Positions 25,201-34,593 of a stretch of DNA of 64,000 bases are shown piece by piece. Numbering within the stretch: the first letter of the stretch is position 1; each line of letters begins with the position of its first letter. The position numbers and the translations under genes are program-made. The notes beneath the pieces are model-generated. The model did not search any database and was not told the origin of the DNA. It saw only the letters and a program-made list of their open reading frames with translations. The DNA is taken from positions 93,201-157,200 of the forward strand of contig JAKEHY010000015.1 in the NCBI GenBank assembly GCA_022614805.1, written 5' to 3'. The DNA is from Candidatus Zixiibacteriota bacterium (lineage in GTDB: Bacteria; Zixibacteria; MSB-5A5; DSPP01).

Positions 25201-27129
25201 TTAATTCCACAGGTGCCAGTTGAATCCGAAAAAGTAGGAACGGCCCGGTTGCGGGAGGGAACCCCGCAGGAAGTATTGCCTGTCGAAAAGGTTTTCCACG
25301 GCATAAAAGAAATCGAAATTTTTGACAGCTCCGATGGCTTTGATATTTACCAAAACGGCGTTCTGCTCAAGAGTGGAAGGATTGAAGTCATCGTCAAAAG
25401 CCGAGAAATAATGCACGATTGGAACCAAACGAAATGAAAGGGCTTTAATCGGCTTCACTTCCGGCGTTGTCCAGCGGAGATAGGCCCGGTGTTGGGCGGA
25501 AAGCGGCAGGCCGACTTTGTCCACTCGGTTTCGTATGGATTTCAAGGCATACCCCCCTTTCCACTCTCCGAGAAATTTCAGATCGAACCCGCTTTCCACT
25601 CCCCCGCCCTCCACGTCCCGAAAAGTCGGCTGCCACGGCCCGGTGATGCTTTCCCAAACAAGGTAATTGTCGCTCCGTTCGGCAACCAAGGAGAATCCTC
25701 CTGCGAAACGCCGTGTTTCGATTTTATAAGTGAAGTTAATTCGATTACCCCGTTCCGGCGGGCCGGAATTGGATAGCTCCGTATAGGAAGTTAAAGTTTT
25801 CGGTTCAAAGAATCGATCAAAAACCGATGGATAAATCACCTGGCTGGAAACGGTGACGAAAACGGTTTGGTGAGCTCCCAGCGAACGAGCCAGGCCGACC
25901 CACCCCTCGGGCTTTGGTGATTCCAAGTGTGTTTCGGAGAACTGTCCAATAACCGAAAAGATGGTTTTATCGTCCAATTTGGCAGCCCAAACCGTTCCCA
26001 GTCTGACTTGCCAATCATCCGCTCGGCCGGGGTGCTGATTTAGAATGGTGGCACCGGCGTTTCCGTAAAGCTTTAAAAATGAGCGGCTCAATTCCCGGCT
26101 TAAAGCCAACCCAAAATACGGCCGCCTCTCTTCAACCCGGCGTCGATACTCCGAACTCGAAGGCGTTATTTTCTGGTCCGTCCGCTGGTAGCGCAGGTCG
26201 GCTTCGATTTTTGTGTTTGCCGTCAGCTGACCGTCCATACTGAAGAAGAATGCGTCACGGCGGAAGTTTTTATCCAAATTGAGGTTGAGCGCCGTGTCAA
26301 ACGAAACGATTTTCCCCAATTCCCTGTCCAGTTCGTACCCTCCCTTCCAGCGGTTCTTCGAACCGGCCGGATTTTCCATGGAAAGATGATAGCTTTGCAC
26401 TTCCGTGCGGTTGGGGCTGTCGGTGGTGTCATTGGTTCTAAAACTGCCAATACCTCTGGCAAAAGCTTTTTTCCCGAGCGGGCGCTGCAGGTCGAACACG
26501 GCCGTGGTTTGACGGGAGGATGAAAACGGACTGCCGTTTTCGATTCCTTTCTTCAGTCGGGCGGAAACCAATGATTGCTTGTCACCGGATGTAGATCTGT
26601 GCAAGTGAATGGAAGCCGGCGCCTGCGTGCCGGAAAGAAAGGACAACAGCGGGTGGTCGAAAAAGGAAACGGAATCGACCTGCTCAAACTGCAGGGAAGT
26701 CAGATCCGCCTCGGAAGATTGGGGATAGTTCAGATAAACCGGGGCGTGGGGCTGGCCGTCATATAAAAGCTCCTCCCCCCTCCCTATTCTTCCCCAGTTG
26801 GAAAAACCCCGCTTTTGCCCGAACGGCCCGAGCGAAAAAACGTCAATGGAGGGCTTGAGAAAAAGCAAGGCCGCCAAATCTTCGGGGTTGTACAAATCGG
26901 TTTCCTCCCGGCCAAGCTTGATGGGACTGGAAAAGGAGGAAAGAAGCTCCTCGACTGAAAGGACGGGAATAGTTAGCGAGTAGGTGATAATGGCAAGCGG
27001 GGCTGGTTTTTTCAGGCTGTCGGAAACCTGCAGCGAATCACCTTCGAGGCTGTCGACCGGAGCGGATTGGGCAAAACAAAAAGCCGCTCCAAAGTACAGG
27101 CACCCCGCAAAAACGAGAGCGGCTTTCAA
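25201..27129 (-). CDS. TonB-dependent receptor-like outer-membrane protein
   Basis: A 642-residue exported protein: signal peptide (MKAALVFAGCLYFGAAFCFA), a plug-like domain (PEDLAALLFLKPSIDVFSLG, QKRGFSNWG) and a long region of alternating beta strands ending in YFFGFNWHLWN, as for an outer-membrane barrel. No clear TonB box is visible. It sits between the metalloprotease gene (6-bp gap) and the MFS gene (1-bp gap), so the operon may link outer- and inner-membrane transport of one compound. Confidence 0.82.
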   Translation of the reverse strand: MKAALVFAGCLYFGAAFCFAQSAPVDSLEGDSLQVSDSLKKPAPLAIITYSLTIPVLSVEELLSSFSSPIKLGREETDLYNPEDLAALLFLKPSIDVFSLGPFGQKRGFSNWGRIGRGEELLYDGQPHAPVYLNYPQSSEADLTSLQFEQVDSVSFFDHPLLSFLSGTQAPASIHLHRSTSGDKQSLVSARLKKGIENGSPFSSSRQTTAVFDLQRPLGKKAFARGIGSFRTNDTTDSPNRTEVQSYHLSMENPAGSKNRWKGGYELDRELGKIVSFDTALNLNLDKNFRRDAFFFSMDGQLTANTKIEADLRYQRTDQKITPSSSEYRRRVEERRPYFGLALSRELSRSFLKLYGNAGATILNQHPGRADDWQVRLGTVWAAKLDDKTIFSVIGQFSETHLESPKPEGWVGLARSLGAHQTVFVTVSSQVIYPSVFDRFFEPKTLTSYTELSNSGPPERGNRINFTYKIETRRFAGGFSLVAERSDNYLVWESITGPWQPTFRDVEGGGVESGFDLKFLGEWKGGYALKSIRNRVDKVGLPLSAQHRAYLRWTTPEVKPIKALSFRLVPIVHYFSAFDDDFNPSTLEQNAVLVNIKAIGAVKNFDFFYAVENLFDRQYFLRGSLPQPGRSYFFGFNWHLWN

Positions 27130-27134
27130 AACGG

Positions 27135-29240
27135 TTACTGGCGTATGAGAGCAATTTTGGCCAGCTTTTCCAACTTTCGGGATGCGCCCTTTTCTTCCAT
27201 AATTATTTTGCAGAAATAAACCCCGGAGGCCACCGGCCGGCCGCTGTTATTTTTCCCCTCCCAAAAGAGGGCTTCCTTGGAACTGAAGCTGCCGGGAAGC
27301 TCCAATGTCTCCCGGTACACAACTTCTCCGGCCGAAGAATAGACGACAAGATTGATTTTCCATATACCGGAAAGAGAGTCCAGCGCAATCGGGAACCTGA
27401 CTTTTTCGTCGATTCCGGGCCGAAAGGGATTGGGGCGTCCTTCGACCACCTCGGTAAAACCCGGCGGGATGGAGCTGTCCACGTTGGCGGAATAGGCGAA
27501 AGCGGAGTACTGCCGCCCTGCGCCGGCAGGCAAAAACTCCTTGTTCACCACCGTTGCAATCACTTCCGAGTAGCCGCGGATTCCCGACAAAAAAAGGTCG
27601 GGGGTGCGGCCGGAGGAGTCCGTGGAAGTCTCCGTCAAGAAGCTGTAACTTCGGGGCGGCCCTGTGCTGTCCCGGGCGAGGGAAACTGTGAATGGAGCGG
27701 GGTTTGCAGTGTCGGATTTCAGGGCAAAGTCCATATAGGAACCGCCCCGGCCCGGATTTTGGAGAACAAGATAGGATGCCCCCAAGTCCTCGAAGTAGTC
27801 TATTCCGCAGGTAGCGCTTGGAGACACCTGGTACGGTATGAAGCGGCAGGTGGGGGGGCATTTGGTGCTGCAGGGAAGTCCTATGGCATTGGTGGAACAG
27901 GGGGCGCAAAAGAATTTTACGTAATCCGGAGGGCAGTTGCCGCAGGGAACGGTGAATCTCGGAAAGCGGGTTGGATAATTTACCGTGGAGTCGACGGCCC
28001 GATAGGAATTGAAGGTGGGCCAGAAGGAGTCCTCCGGGGCGTAAAAACTGACGTTTAGAGGGCTGTTGCGCCCGACAAAGTAATTCCAGTGATAAAACTC
28101 CTGCAGGGAAGCCAAAAAACGCTCTGGATAGGAGGCGCCGGACATAAATCCGGCAAAACCGAGCGCACTATCGATCGCCTGAAACAGGTTGAACCCCGAA
28201 ACCGTCGCCATACTCTCCCACACCCGGCGGACGACCGAATAGCCGTAGGTTGGGTTGGGGAAGCGTTTGGAAAGATAATGGCCGTAAATCGCCAGTGCGT
28301 AGGGCCGGAGTATCTGATAGATATCACTACCGCTGGGTTGCTGGAAAGTTCGGAAAGAGTATCCGGGTGCATCGAACCAAAAGGGGAGGTACTGAATGTA
28401 ATCGTTGATTTCGTTGTAAACCTGGTCTTCCATCCAGACCGCCGTGGCCTCCTGCCAGTATAATTTTGGTTGCCCTCCCACTGTTTCGAAATTAAAAGCG
28501 GTGTATGCGAACTGGATGGCGTGGAAAAACTCGTGAGCAGCCGTTACCCGCATCGCGCCGCTGGGACCGATACCGTACAAAGGGTTATTATAAGGGGAGA
28601 AGTCATAATCGTTGTCTAAAATAATGTAAGCCGTGGCGCGGTTGCAAAGCGGCCCAAAGATGTCAGGGTCGCAAGGTGACGTGGATGTCCGCTCTGGAAC
28701 GGTGGCCCCTATAAAGGTGGGTGAAAGTCCCTTTAAATAAACGTCGAACCGGCCGTCTTCACCTTCCGGATAGAAGTCGTCTGCAACCGGAGCGCGGTAA
28801 CCCAGTTGCAGAATTTCTTTTTCCCAAATGGAGTCCAAGACCATTGCCAGCGTATCCACCCATACCGGAATAAGTTGTCCGCCTCGATTGACCTTCACCA
28901 GCGGGTCTCGAACGGCATGGATTCCAGTATCCACATAGTGTATACGGAAGTGACCGGAAGGGGTATCGTATCTTTCAAAGCCGGGTTCCCGGTCGAACGG
29001 CCCTTGCTGGAGAATGGCCTGGACGCGCGGCGAAAGCTCGGAAAACTGCGTCATCATCTCTGTCAGGATGGACGTTCCACATGTTCGTACCGGCGGCAGA
29101 CTGTCGTTCAAACCGGTGGAGGTTTCAGCAAAAATGGAAAATACTCTGTCGATCAAGGCCTGCTCTTCTTCGGCGGTGATGGCAAAAGCGGATGAGGCCA
29201 ATAAAAAAAAGAGCGGGACGCTCAAAAGAAATCGCTTCAT
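27135..29240 (-). CDS. MXAN_6640-like secreted metalloprotease with sorting-type tail
   Basis: 701 residues with signal peptide MKRFLLSVPLFFLLASSAFA. The zinc site is HEFFH (236-240), with a downstream Glu in YWQEATAVWMED; this pattern, along with DNDYDF and GRFDVYL, matches the MXAN_6640 family of putative metalloproteases. A Cys/Pro-rich insert (about 440-490) may form disulfides. The C-terminus has a FlgD/Por-secretion-like module (RPNPFRPG...SGRPVASGVYFCKI), a surface-secretion or cell-surface anchoring tail common in FCB bacteria. First gene of the five-gene operon. Confidence 0.83.
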   Translation of the reverse strand: MKRFLLSVPLFFLLASSAFAITAEEEQALIDRVFSIFAETSTGLNDSLPPVRTCGTSILTEMMTQFSELSPRVQAILQQGPFDREPGFERYDTPSGHFRIHYVDTGIHAVRDPLVKVNRGGQLIPVWVDTLAMVLDSIWEKEILQLGYRAPVADDFYPEGEDGRFDVYLKGLSPTFIGATVPERTSTSPCDPDIFGPLCNRATAYIILDNDYDFSPYNNPLYGIGPSGAMRVTAAHEFFHAIQFAYTAFNFETVGGQPKLYWQEATAVWMEDQVYNEINDYIQYLPFWFDAPGYSFRTFQQPSGSDIYQILRPYALAIYGHYLSKRFPNPTYGYSVVRRVWESMATVSGFNLFQAIDSALGFAGFMSGASYPERFLASLQEFYHWNYFVGRNSPLNVSFYAPEDSFWPTFNSYRAVDSTVNYPTRFPRFTVPCGNCPPDYVKFFCAPCSTNAIGLPCSTKCPPTCRFIPYQVSPSATCGIDYFEDLGASYLVLQNPGRGGSYMDFALKSDTANPAPFTVSLARDSTGPPRSYSFLTETSTDSSGRTPDLFLSGIRGYSEVIATVVNKEFLPAGAGRQYSAFAYSANVDSSIPPGFTEVVEGRPNPFRPGIDEKVRFPIALDSLSGIWKINLVVYSSAGEVVYRETLELPGSFSSKEALFWEGKNNSGRPVASGVYFCKIIMEEKGASRKLEKLAKIALIRQ

Positions 29241-29339
29241 ATACTCCTCAAATTAAGGTCGTTTCAATTCTATGGTTGTGAGGGAGTTTCGCTCCCGAAC
29301 TGGTTCTCCGTTGGACTTTCTCCGCCCACTTTTTTACTC

Positions 29340-30869
29340 TCAACCTTCCAAAGATAATAGCTTCTCGGCGATTTGCCTCATTTTTTCTTTCTCGGCCATC
29401 GCTTCCTGCAGTCTGTTTTTGGCCCTCCAAAGCGTGTCGGAAACATAGTTTTGGTCGGAAATCCCTTTCAGGTTGATTAAAACGTTGAAATAAGCCCCCT
29501 CCGCGGCGGCAAAGGCCAAAGAACCGGCGGTGGCCGCATCGGAGGTGGCGTTCACGTTCCCCTTCTCGGCGACAACCGCGGCCAAGCGCAAAAGTTTGGG
29601 CACCCGTTCCAGAACGGCCAAGGGCACCACATTGACCGCTTTGGAACCCTCCTCCATCTTTTGCCGGCGGGCCGCTTTTTCTTCTTCGGTCTCTTTCGGC
29701 ATACCTAATGCCTGCATCACCACGTTGAAAGATTTGGTGTCCTCCTCCACGGCGTTCTCGAAGTAGCGGCGCAGGCCTTCGGCCGTTTCCAAAGTCTGGC
29801 TTATCTCCCTTTCAACGGCCTGATATTTCTTCTTGCCGATGGTCAGGCGGCAGACCATCGCAATCAGGGCCGCCGCCAAAGCGGCGGTATGGGCGGCGGA
29901 AGCTCCCCCGCCGGGAGCAGGGGACGAGGAGGCAACTTCATCCAAAAAGGATTGTGAACCGACCCCAATGCCGGCCTTGCGCAGCTTTTCTTCCAAAATC
30001 TGGTCGGCCGAAAAATTTTCAAGCTTCAAAAAGTGAATGGCAGCGGCATCCAAAGCGGGCTGGGGAATCAAGCCGACCACCTCGCTCGAGATGGCTTTGA
30101 CCCCTAACTTTCCCGCCTCTTTTTTGACGGCCTCGAAAGCTACGTGCGGCGACGTTTTCAAATAATTGGTCAGGTTCATCGACACTTGAACCTGCTTTTT
30201 CGCTTTAATCTCGAACCCCAATGCTTTGATGGACGGCAGCCCTCCTCCGGCTTCGCGGACGACTTTGGCAATCTGTTTGGCTGCTCCAACATCTTCGGTA
30301 TTCAGATAAACGTTGTAGGCAATCAAAGGCATCCGGGCGCCGATGACCACCGCTCCGGCTTTGGGATGGAGTTTTTCCGGGCCGAAGTCCGGCTTTCTAT
30401 CCGGGTTTTTACCGATTTCCGCTTTCAGCCCTTCATATTCCCCCTTGCGGACGCTGGCCAAGTTAACCCGCTCCGGCCGCGTGGCGGCGGCTTCGTACAG
30501 ATAAACCGGGATTTGCAACTCCTCCCCCACTTTTTGACCCAGACGGCGGGCCAGTTGAACGCACTCATCAAGGGTTATGCCGGAGATGGGAACGAAAGGG
30601 ACGACGTCGGTTGCGCCGAGGCGGGGATGCTCACCTTTATGTTTCTCCATATCAATCAGAAGGGCGGCCCGGGCAATCCCGGCAAAGGCAGCAGAAAGAC
30701 ATTCCTCCGGGCCGCCGGCAAAGGTGATGACGGAACGGTTGTGGTCGGCATCCGATTCCCAATCCAACATTTTGACCTTTCCCCCTTTCTGGATGGCGGC
30801 CAAGAGTTCCTGTATGACTTCTTTGTTTCTCCCTTCGGAAAAATTGGGAACGCATTCCACGATTTTCAT
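29340..30869 (-). CDS. ftcD: glutamate formimidoyltransferase / formimidoyl-THF cyclodeaminase fusion
   Basis: A 509-residue bifunctional enzyme of histidine degradation and one-carbon metabolism. Residues 1-~300 are the formiminotransferase (CVPNFSEGRN at the start, DHNRSVITFAG, HKGEHPRLGATDVVPFVP); ~310-509 are the cyclodeaminase (ASSSPAPGGGASAAHTAALAAAL, DAATAGSLAFAAAEGAYFNV). The fusion order is that of the mammalian FTCD. No hut genes are adjacent in the window. It overlaps the next gene upstream (30866) by 4 bp. Confidence 0.95.
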   Translation of the reverse strand: MKIVECVPNFSEGRNKEVIQELLAAIQKGGKVKMLDWESDADHNRSVITFAGGPEECLSAAFAGIARAALLIDMEKHKGEHPRLGATDVVPFVPISGITLDECVQLARRLGQKVGEELQIPVYLYEAAATRPERVNLASVRKGEYEGLKAEIGKNPDRKPDFGPEKLHPKAGAVVIGARMPLIAYNVYLNTEDVGAAKQIAKVVREAGGGLPSIKALGFEIKAKKQVQVSMNLTNYLKTSPHVAFEAVKKEAGKLGVKAISSEVVGLIPQPALDAAAIHFLKLENFSADQILEEKLRKAGIGVGSQSFLDEVASSSPAPGGGASAAHTAALAAALIAMVCRLTIGKKKYQAVEREISQTLETAEGLRRYFENAVEEDTKSFNVVMQALGMPKETEEEKAARRQKMEEGSKAVNVVPLAVLERVPKLLRLAAVVAEKGNVNATSDAATAGSLAFAAAEGAYFNVLINLKGISDQNYVSDTLWRAKNRLQEAMAEKEKMRQIAEKLLSLEG

Positions 30870-31699
30870 TTTCTTTTATACCGGTCGTAGGACTTCAAGC
30901 TGGCGGCCAAAAGGGGCAGCATAATTTCGTGGTGGCCGGTGAAGGCGAAAGCCCGTCCCGATTTCAAAGTCGGGCGGGAAAGCAGATTCACTCTGGGGCG
31001 GTAATGCTGAATCATATCAAAATTGGCGGCCGTAAAGTTTTTGACCGGGCCGGAAACGTTGCGGGCGGCCGAAAGCGCTTTCAGGAAAACCTCCGGCAGG
31101 ATTACCGCGGAGCCGAAGTTGGCCACAAGGCCGCCTTCGTTTAATCCGGCGACGGCGGCAGCTAACACTTTGAAATCCCTCCAGGTCGCTTCGCCGGTCT
31201 CCCCCGCCGGGAAATTGGGATGCTGGTGAACGGTGTCGGTGCCAAAGGCGACAAAAACGGCGGCCGGCAGACCGAGGCGATGGAAGTTGTAAAGCAGGGA
31301 ATACTTTTTATAGGGTGCTTTGGCCCTGTCGATGTAGGCGCCGAACGCTTCTCCGAGGCCGATGTTCCGCCGGGCGGCCAGATAGACCGCAGCGGCGTAC
31401 AACTCGGCGGTTTCACGCACCATGCCAAAGCGGCCGGCTTCGAGCGTTTCATCCACCTCCTCGGAGGTCTGGCCGAAGAAGGCAATCTCCAAATCATGAA
31501 TGGCGCCGGCGCCGTGAAGGGCCAAAGCGGAAATGAATCCCTTTTCGGCCAGGTCAACAAGCAAGGGGGAAAGGCCGCATTTCAAAACGTGCGCGCCGGC
31601 CATCACCAGCCGGGTTTTCTTTTTTCGCCGGGCGGCCAGCCACAGCGAGATGAGCTCCCGCCAGTCTTTTCCTTTCAGGATTTTGGGAAGGGCTTCCAC
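30866..31699 (-). CDS. deoxyhypusine synthase-like protein
   Basis: The region shown is 277 aa starting at GTG 31699. It resembles the bacterial deoxyhypusine-synthase-like (DS, PF01916) family: GAHVLKCGLSPLLVDLAEKG, GAIHDLEIAFFGQTSEEV, NFGSAVILPEVFLKAL, FDMIQHYRPR and a final GHHEIMLPLL. Upstream codons continue in frame (KVKTYSISRRRHKAAVG...) and resemble the family's true N-terminus, but contain no ATG/GTG/TTG; CTG at 31828 (with GGAG upstream) or 31807 are possible starts. The active-site Lys of eukaryotic deoxyhypusine synthase is not evident, so the reaction is uncertain; eIF5A is not expected in bacteria. Confidence 0.75.
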   Translation of the reverse strand: MEALPKILKGKDWRELISLWLAARRKKKTRLVMAGAHVLKCGLSPLLVDLAEKGFISALALHGAGAIHDLEIAFFGQTSEEVDETLEAGRFGMVRETAELYAAAVYLAARRNIGLGEAFGAYIDRAKAPYKKYSLLYNFHRLGLPAAVFVAFGTDTVHQHPNFPAGETGEATWRDFKVLAAAVAGLNEGGLVANFGSAVILPEVFLKALSAARNVSGPVKNFTAANFDMIQHYRPRVNLLSRPTLKSGRAFAFTGHHEIMLPLLAASLKSYDRYKRK

Positions 31700-31817
31700 G
31701 AATTGGACTGTTTCTTTGGATGGGGGCCAAACCGAAGCAAAGGCGCCGACGGCCGCTTTGTGACGGCGGCGGGAGATGGAATAGGTCTTGACTTTCGAGA
31801 GCTCCAGGGCGGGAAAA

Positions 31818-33185
31818 CTACTCGGCAGGGACTTGCTCCGCTTTCTCTTTCAAGCCGTATTCCGCGAGCTTGTTGTGCAGGGTGCGGGCGGTTATCCCCA
31901 GCATTTGGGCCGCTTTGGTTTTGTTCCCCTCCACGGCATCGAGCGTTTTTAGAATCAGGCGCTTTTCCACCTCCTCGATGGTCACGCCCGGGCGCAGCCG
32001 GTCCTCCCCGTCGGCCGCCAGCCCGAGCAAAAGCTCCTTGGGAAAATCGGAGGGCGAAAGGATGTTGGACTGGGCCACCACCACGGCCCGCTCGATGAAG
32101 TTTTCCAGTTCCCGGACGTTGCCGGGCCAGGGATAATCCGTCAAAAGGGAAAGGGCCCGGGGGGCTACTCCGTCTATTTTTTTGCCGTTTTCGGCGGCAT
32201 ATTTCTGGATAAAGTGGGCCGCCAGAAGCGGTATGTCCTCCTTCCGTTCGCGCAGAGGAGGCATCTCCACCTTCACCACGTTCAGTCGGTAATACAGGTC
32301 TTCCCTGAAACTGCCTTTTTTAACCGCCTCCGCCAGGTTGCGGTTGGTGGTGGCAATGACCCGCACGTCCACTTTCAGCGTATAACCGGAACCGACCCGC
32401 TCGAATTCCCGCTCCTGCAACACCCGCAACAACTTGGCCTGCAACCCGATGGGAATTTCGGAAATCTCGTCCAGAAGCAAAGTCCCCCCATCCGCCATCT
32501 CGAAGCGGCCGCGGGTCTGCCGCAAAGCGCCGGTGAAAGCCCCTTTTTCGTGGCCGAAAAGCTCCGATTCAATCAGCCCCTCCGGCAAAGCGGCGCAGTT
32601 GACCCGCACAAAGGGGGACTCCTTCCGGGAGGAATAAAGATGAATGGCGCGGGCGATGAGCTCCTTCCCGGTTCCGGATTCCCCGATTACCAAGACCGTG
32701 GCCCGGCTGGGGGCCACCGATTCCAACAGGTCGAAAACTTTTTTCATCGAGGGCGTGCGGCCAATGATGTTTTCAAATTTTCCGGCCAGCTCCTTTTTCA
32801 AGTGCCGGTTTTCCAGAAGCAGCCGGCGGTATTCCAGCGCTTTTTTGGCGGTGACTTCGATATGCTCCGGCGTGAACGGCTTGGGCAAATAATCGAAGGC
32901 TCCCAGCTTCATCGCCTCGACGGCGTCGGCGACCGTGCCGTAGGCGGTGATGACCACCACGGAGGTGAAGGGGGAGCTCTGCTTGACCGCTTTCAACAAA
33001 TCGATACCGGAAGTGTGGGGCATTTTAACGTCGGTGAAAACGAGGTCGAATTCCCGGTCCCCGACCTCCTTCAAACCGGCCTCTCCGTTATCCGCCGTGC
33101 GGACCGAATAACCGCCCTGGCTCAAGGTTTCCTGCAAAAAATCCCGCACCAGCTTTTCGTCGTCGACGATCAGGATTTCGGCCAT
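31818..33185 (-). CDS. NtrC-family sigma-54 response regulator
   Basis: 455 residues: a receiver domain (phosphoacceptor Asp in DLVFTDVKMP), an AAA+ sigma-54 activation domain with Walker A GESGTGKE and the sigma-54-contacting GAFTGA loop, and a Fis-type HTH (NKTKAAQMLGITARTLHNKL). Start taken at ATG 33185 with GGAG upstream. The open frame to 33209 overlaps the kinase gene. It directly follows its kinase and would activate sigma-54 promoters; candidate targets in this window are at 9453 and 7119, unproven. Confidence 0.95.
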   Translation of the reverse strand: MAEILIVDDEKLVRDFLQETLSQGGYSVRTADNGEAGLKEVGDREFDLVFTDVKMPHTSGIDLLKAVKQSSPFTSVVVITAYGTVADAVEAMKLGAFDYLPKPFTPEHIEVTAKKALEYRRLLLENRHLKKELAGKFENIIGRTPSMKKVFDLLESVAPSRATVLVIGESGTGKELIARAIHLYSSRKESPFVRVNCAALPEGLIESELFGHEKGAFTGALRQTRGRFEMADGGTLLLDEISEIPIGLQAKLLRVLQEREFERVGSGYTLKVDVRVIATTNRNLAEAVKKGSFREDLYYRLNVVKVEMPPLRERKEDIPLLAAHFIQKYAAENGKKIDGVAPRALSLLTDYPWPGNVRELENFIERAVVVAQSNILSPSDFPKELLLGLAADGEDRLRPGVTIEEVEKRLILKTLDAVEGNKTKAAQMLGITARTLHNKLAEYGLKEKAEQVPAE

Positions 33186-33186
33186 T

Positions 33187-34371
33187 TCATCTCCACAAGG
33201 GCAGCTCAATATAAAAGGCGGCCCCCTTTTGGGGAAGCGATTCCACCCAAACCCGGCCGCGATGGGCCTCCACTATCTTTTTGACGATGGCGAGCCCCAG
33301 GCCGGTCCCGTCCTCCCGGGTCGTGTAAAACGGGGTGAAAATCTTTTTTTGAGTCTCGGGGGGGATGCCGGGACCGTCGTCGGTGACCGCCAGCCGGGCG
33401 GTCTTCCCTTGCGGCCCTGCTCCGAGGATGATTTTGACTTTTCCCCCCTGCCCGGCGGCCTGAAAGGCGTTTTCGACCAGGTTGCGCAGGGCCATTTTCA
33501 GATATTGGCCGTCGCCGCGGATGAGAAGTTCTTTTTGCTCAAATTCACGCTCCACCCCCTCCCAGTCCCGGAGGGTGAGTTCAACCAGCTCCTTAAGCGG
33601 CAGGGGTTCCTGATTCAGCTCCAGCCGGTTGGTATAGTTGAGCAAAGCCGTTACCAAATGCTCCAAATCGGCGGCGCCGTCCAGGATTTTCTCCACCATC
33701 ATAACCAGATTAGAGTCTTTCAACTCCCGTTTCAAAAGCCCGGCAAAGCCCGAAATACCCGCCAGGGGGTTGCGAACCTCGTGGGCCACGAGCGCAGCCA
33801 TCTCCCCCAAAGCCGCCATCGTTCTGCTCTGCTCCAGTTCCACTTCCAGCGTCTTGTAGGCGGAAAGGTCGGTCATCACCTCGAGGGCGCCGGAGAGGTT
33901 TCCCTCCCGGTCGTACAAAAGGGCCGTGGAGACCCCCAGCGGGATTTTTTTCCCCTCCGTGTTAAAGAGATGTTTTTCCCTGCCGGAAATCGGTTTGGCG
34001 GTGGCCAAGGTTTCCAAAACGGAAATGGGAACGGGAAAAAACTTCTCGTATTTCTGACCGACCACTTCGGCGGCGGTGAGGCCGGAGATGCGCTCCGCTT
34101 CCCGGTTGAAAAGGGTGATGACGCCGACTTTGTCGACCGCCACGATGCCGGTCCGGACGGTTTCCAAAATGTTGTCCAAAAATAAAAAAAGGGCCTCCTC
34201 TTCCGCCAGGCTCTTGCGCAGCGCCAGATGGTTCCGTTCCAAAACGGCCGCCAGCTCGCCGAAGCGGAAGTTCAACTCCTCTTGTTCTTGATGCAGCTTC
34301 TTTATGGAGTGGGCCAAAGCGGCAAAAGACTGGGAAAAAAGCTTGACCTGTCCGGCAAGTTCTTTTTCCAT
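33187..34371 (-). CDS. soluble PAS-domain sensor histidine kinase (NtrB-like)
   Basis: 394 residues without membrane helices. A coiled-coil start (1-60) leads into a PAS domain (about 65-180; NREAERISGLTAAEVVGQ), then the phosphoacceptor His in VAHEVRNPLAGI, N-box NLVENAFQAA, and ATP-lid motifs DDGPGIP and GTGLGLAIVKK. It is thus a cytosolic sensor that phosphorylates the adjacent NtrC-type regulator; the stop and next ATG are one base apart. The signal sensed is unknown. Confidence 0.95.
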   Translation of the reverse strand: MEKELAGQVKLFSQSFAALAHSIKKLHQEQEELNFRFGELAAVLERNHLALRKSLAEEEALFLFLDNILETVRTGIVAVDKVGVITLFNREAERISGLTAAEVVGQKYEKFFPVPISVLETLATAKPISGREKHLFNTEGKKIPLGVSTALLYDREGNLSGALEVMTDLSAYKTLEVELEQSRTMAALGEMAALVAHEVRNPLAGISGFAGLLKRELKDSNLVMMVEKILDGAADLEHLVTALLNYTNRLELNQEPLPLKELVELTLRDWEGVEREFEQKELLIRGDGQYLKMALRNLVENAFQAAGQGGKVKIILGAGPQGKTARLAVTDDGPGIPPETQKKIFTPFYTTREDGTGLGLAIVKKIVEAHRGRVWVESLPQKGAAFYIELPLWR

Positions 34372-34470
34372 TTGGCCGCAAATATAGAGGCCGGACTCTT
34401 TTTTGGCAATTGAATTAAGAGAGATTCAGGTTAGCAAGCGGGTTTTCCCCCCTTAGGAGAGGGATTCAGG

Positions 34471-34489
34471 CCCCCGCCAAAGGCGGGGG
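34471..34489. terminator. GC-rich hairpin upstream of the kinase gene
   Basis: CCCCCGCC/GGCGGGGG stem with a 3-nt loop, without a long T-run. It may be a terminator or a member of the intergenic palindrome set. Confidence 0.45.
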
Positions 34490-34510
34490 ACGAAGAGTGG
34501 GGTTCCGTGG

Positions 34511-34570
34511 CGCAGGTTAGGCCTTATCCCCGGCCGGGTTCGAAGCTCTGCTCGGGCAGGCTAACCTGCG
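34511..34570. repeat. long-arm inverted repeat downstream of the receiver gene
   Basis: CGCAGGTTAG (34511-34520) is exactly complementary to CTAACCTGCG (34561-34570), enclosing 40 nt that themselves contain CCCGGCCGGG. It lies 24 bp after the receiver gene's stop and may end that transcript. Confidence 0.6.
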
Positions 34571-34593
34571 TTATAGGAAGGTCGAGCGAAAAT

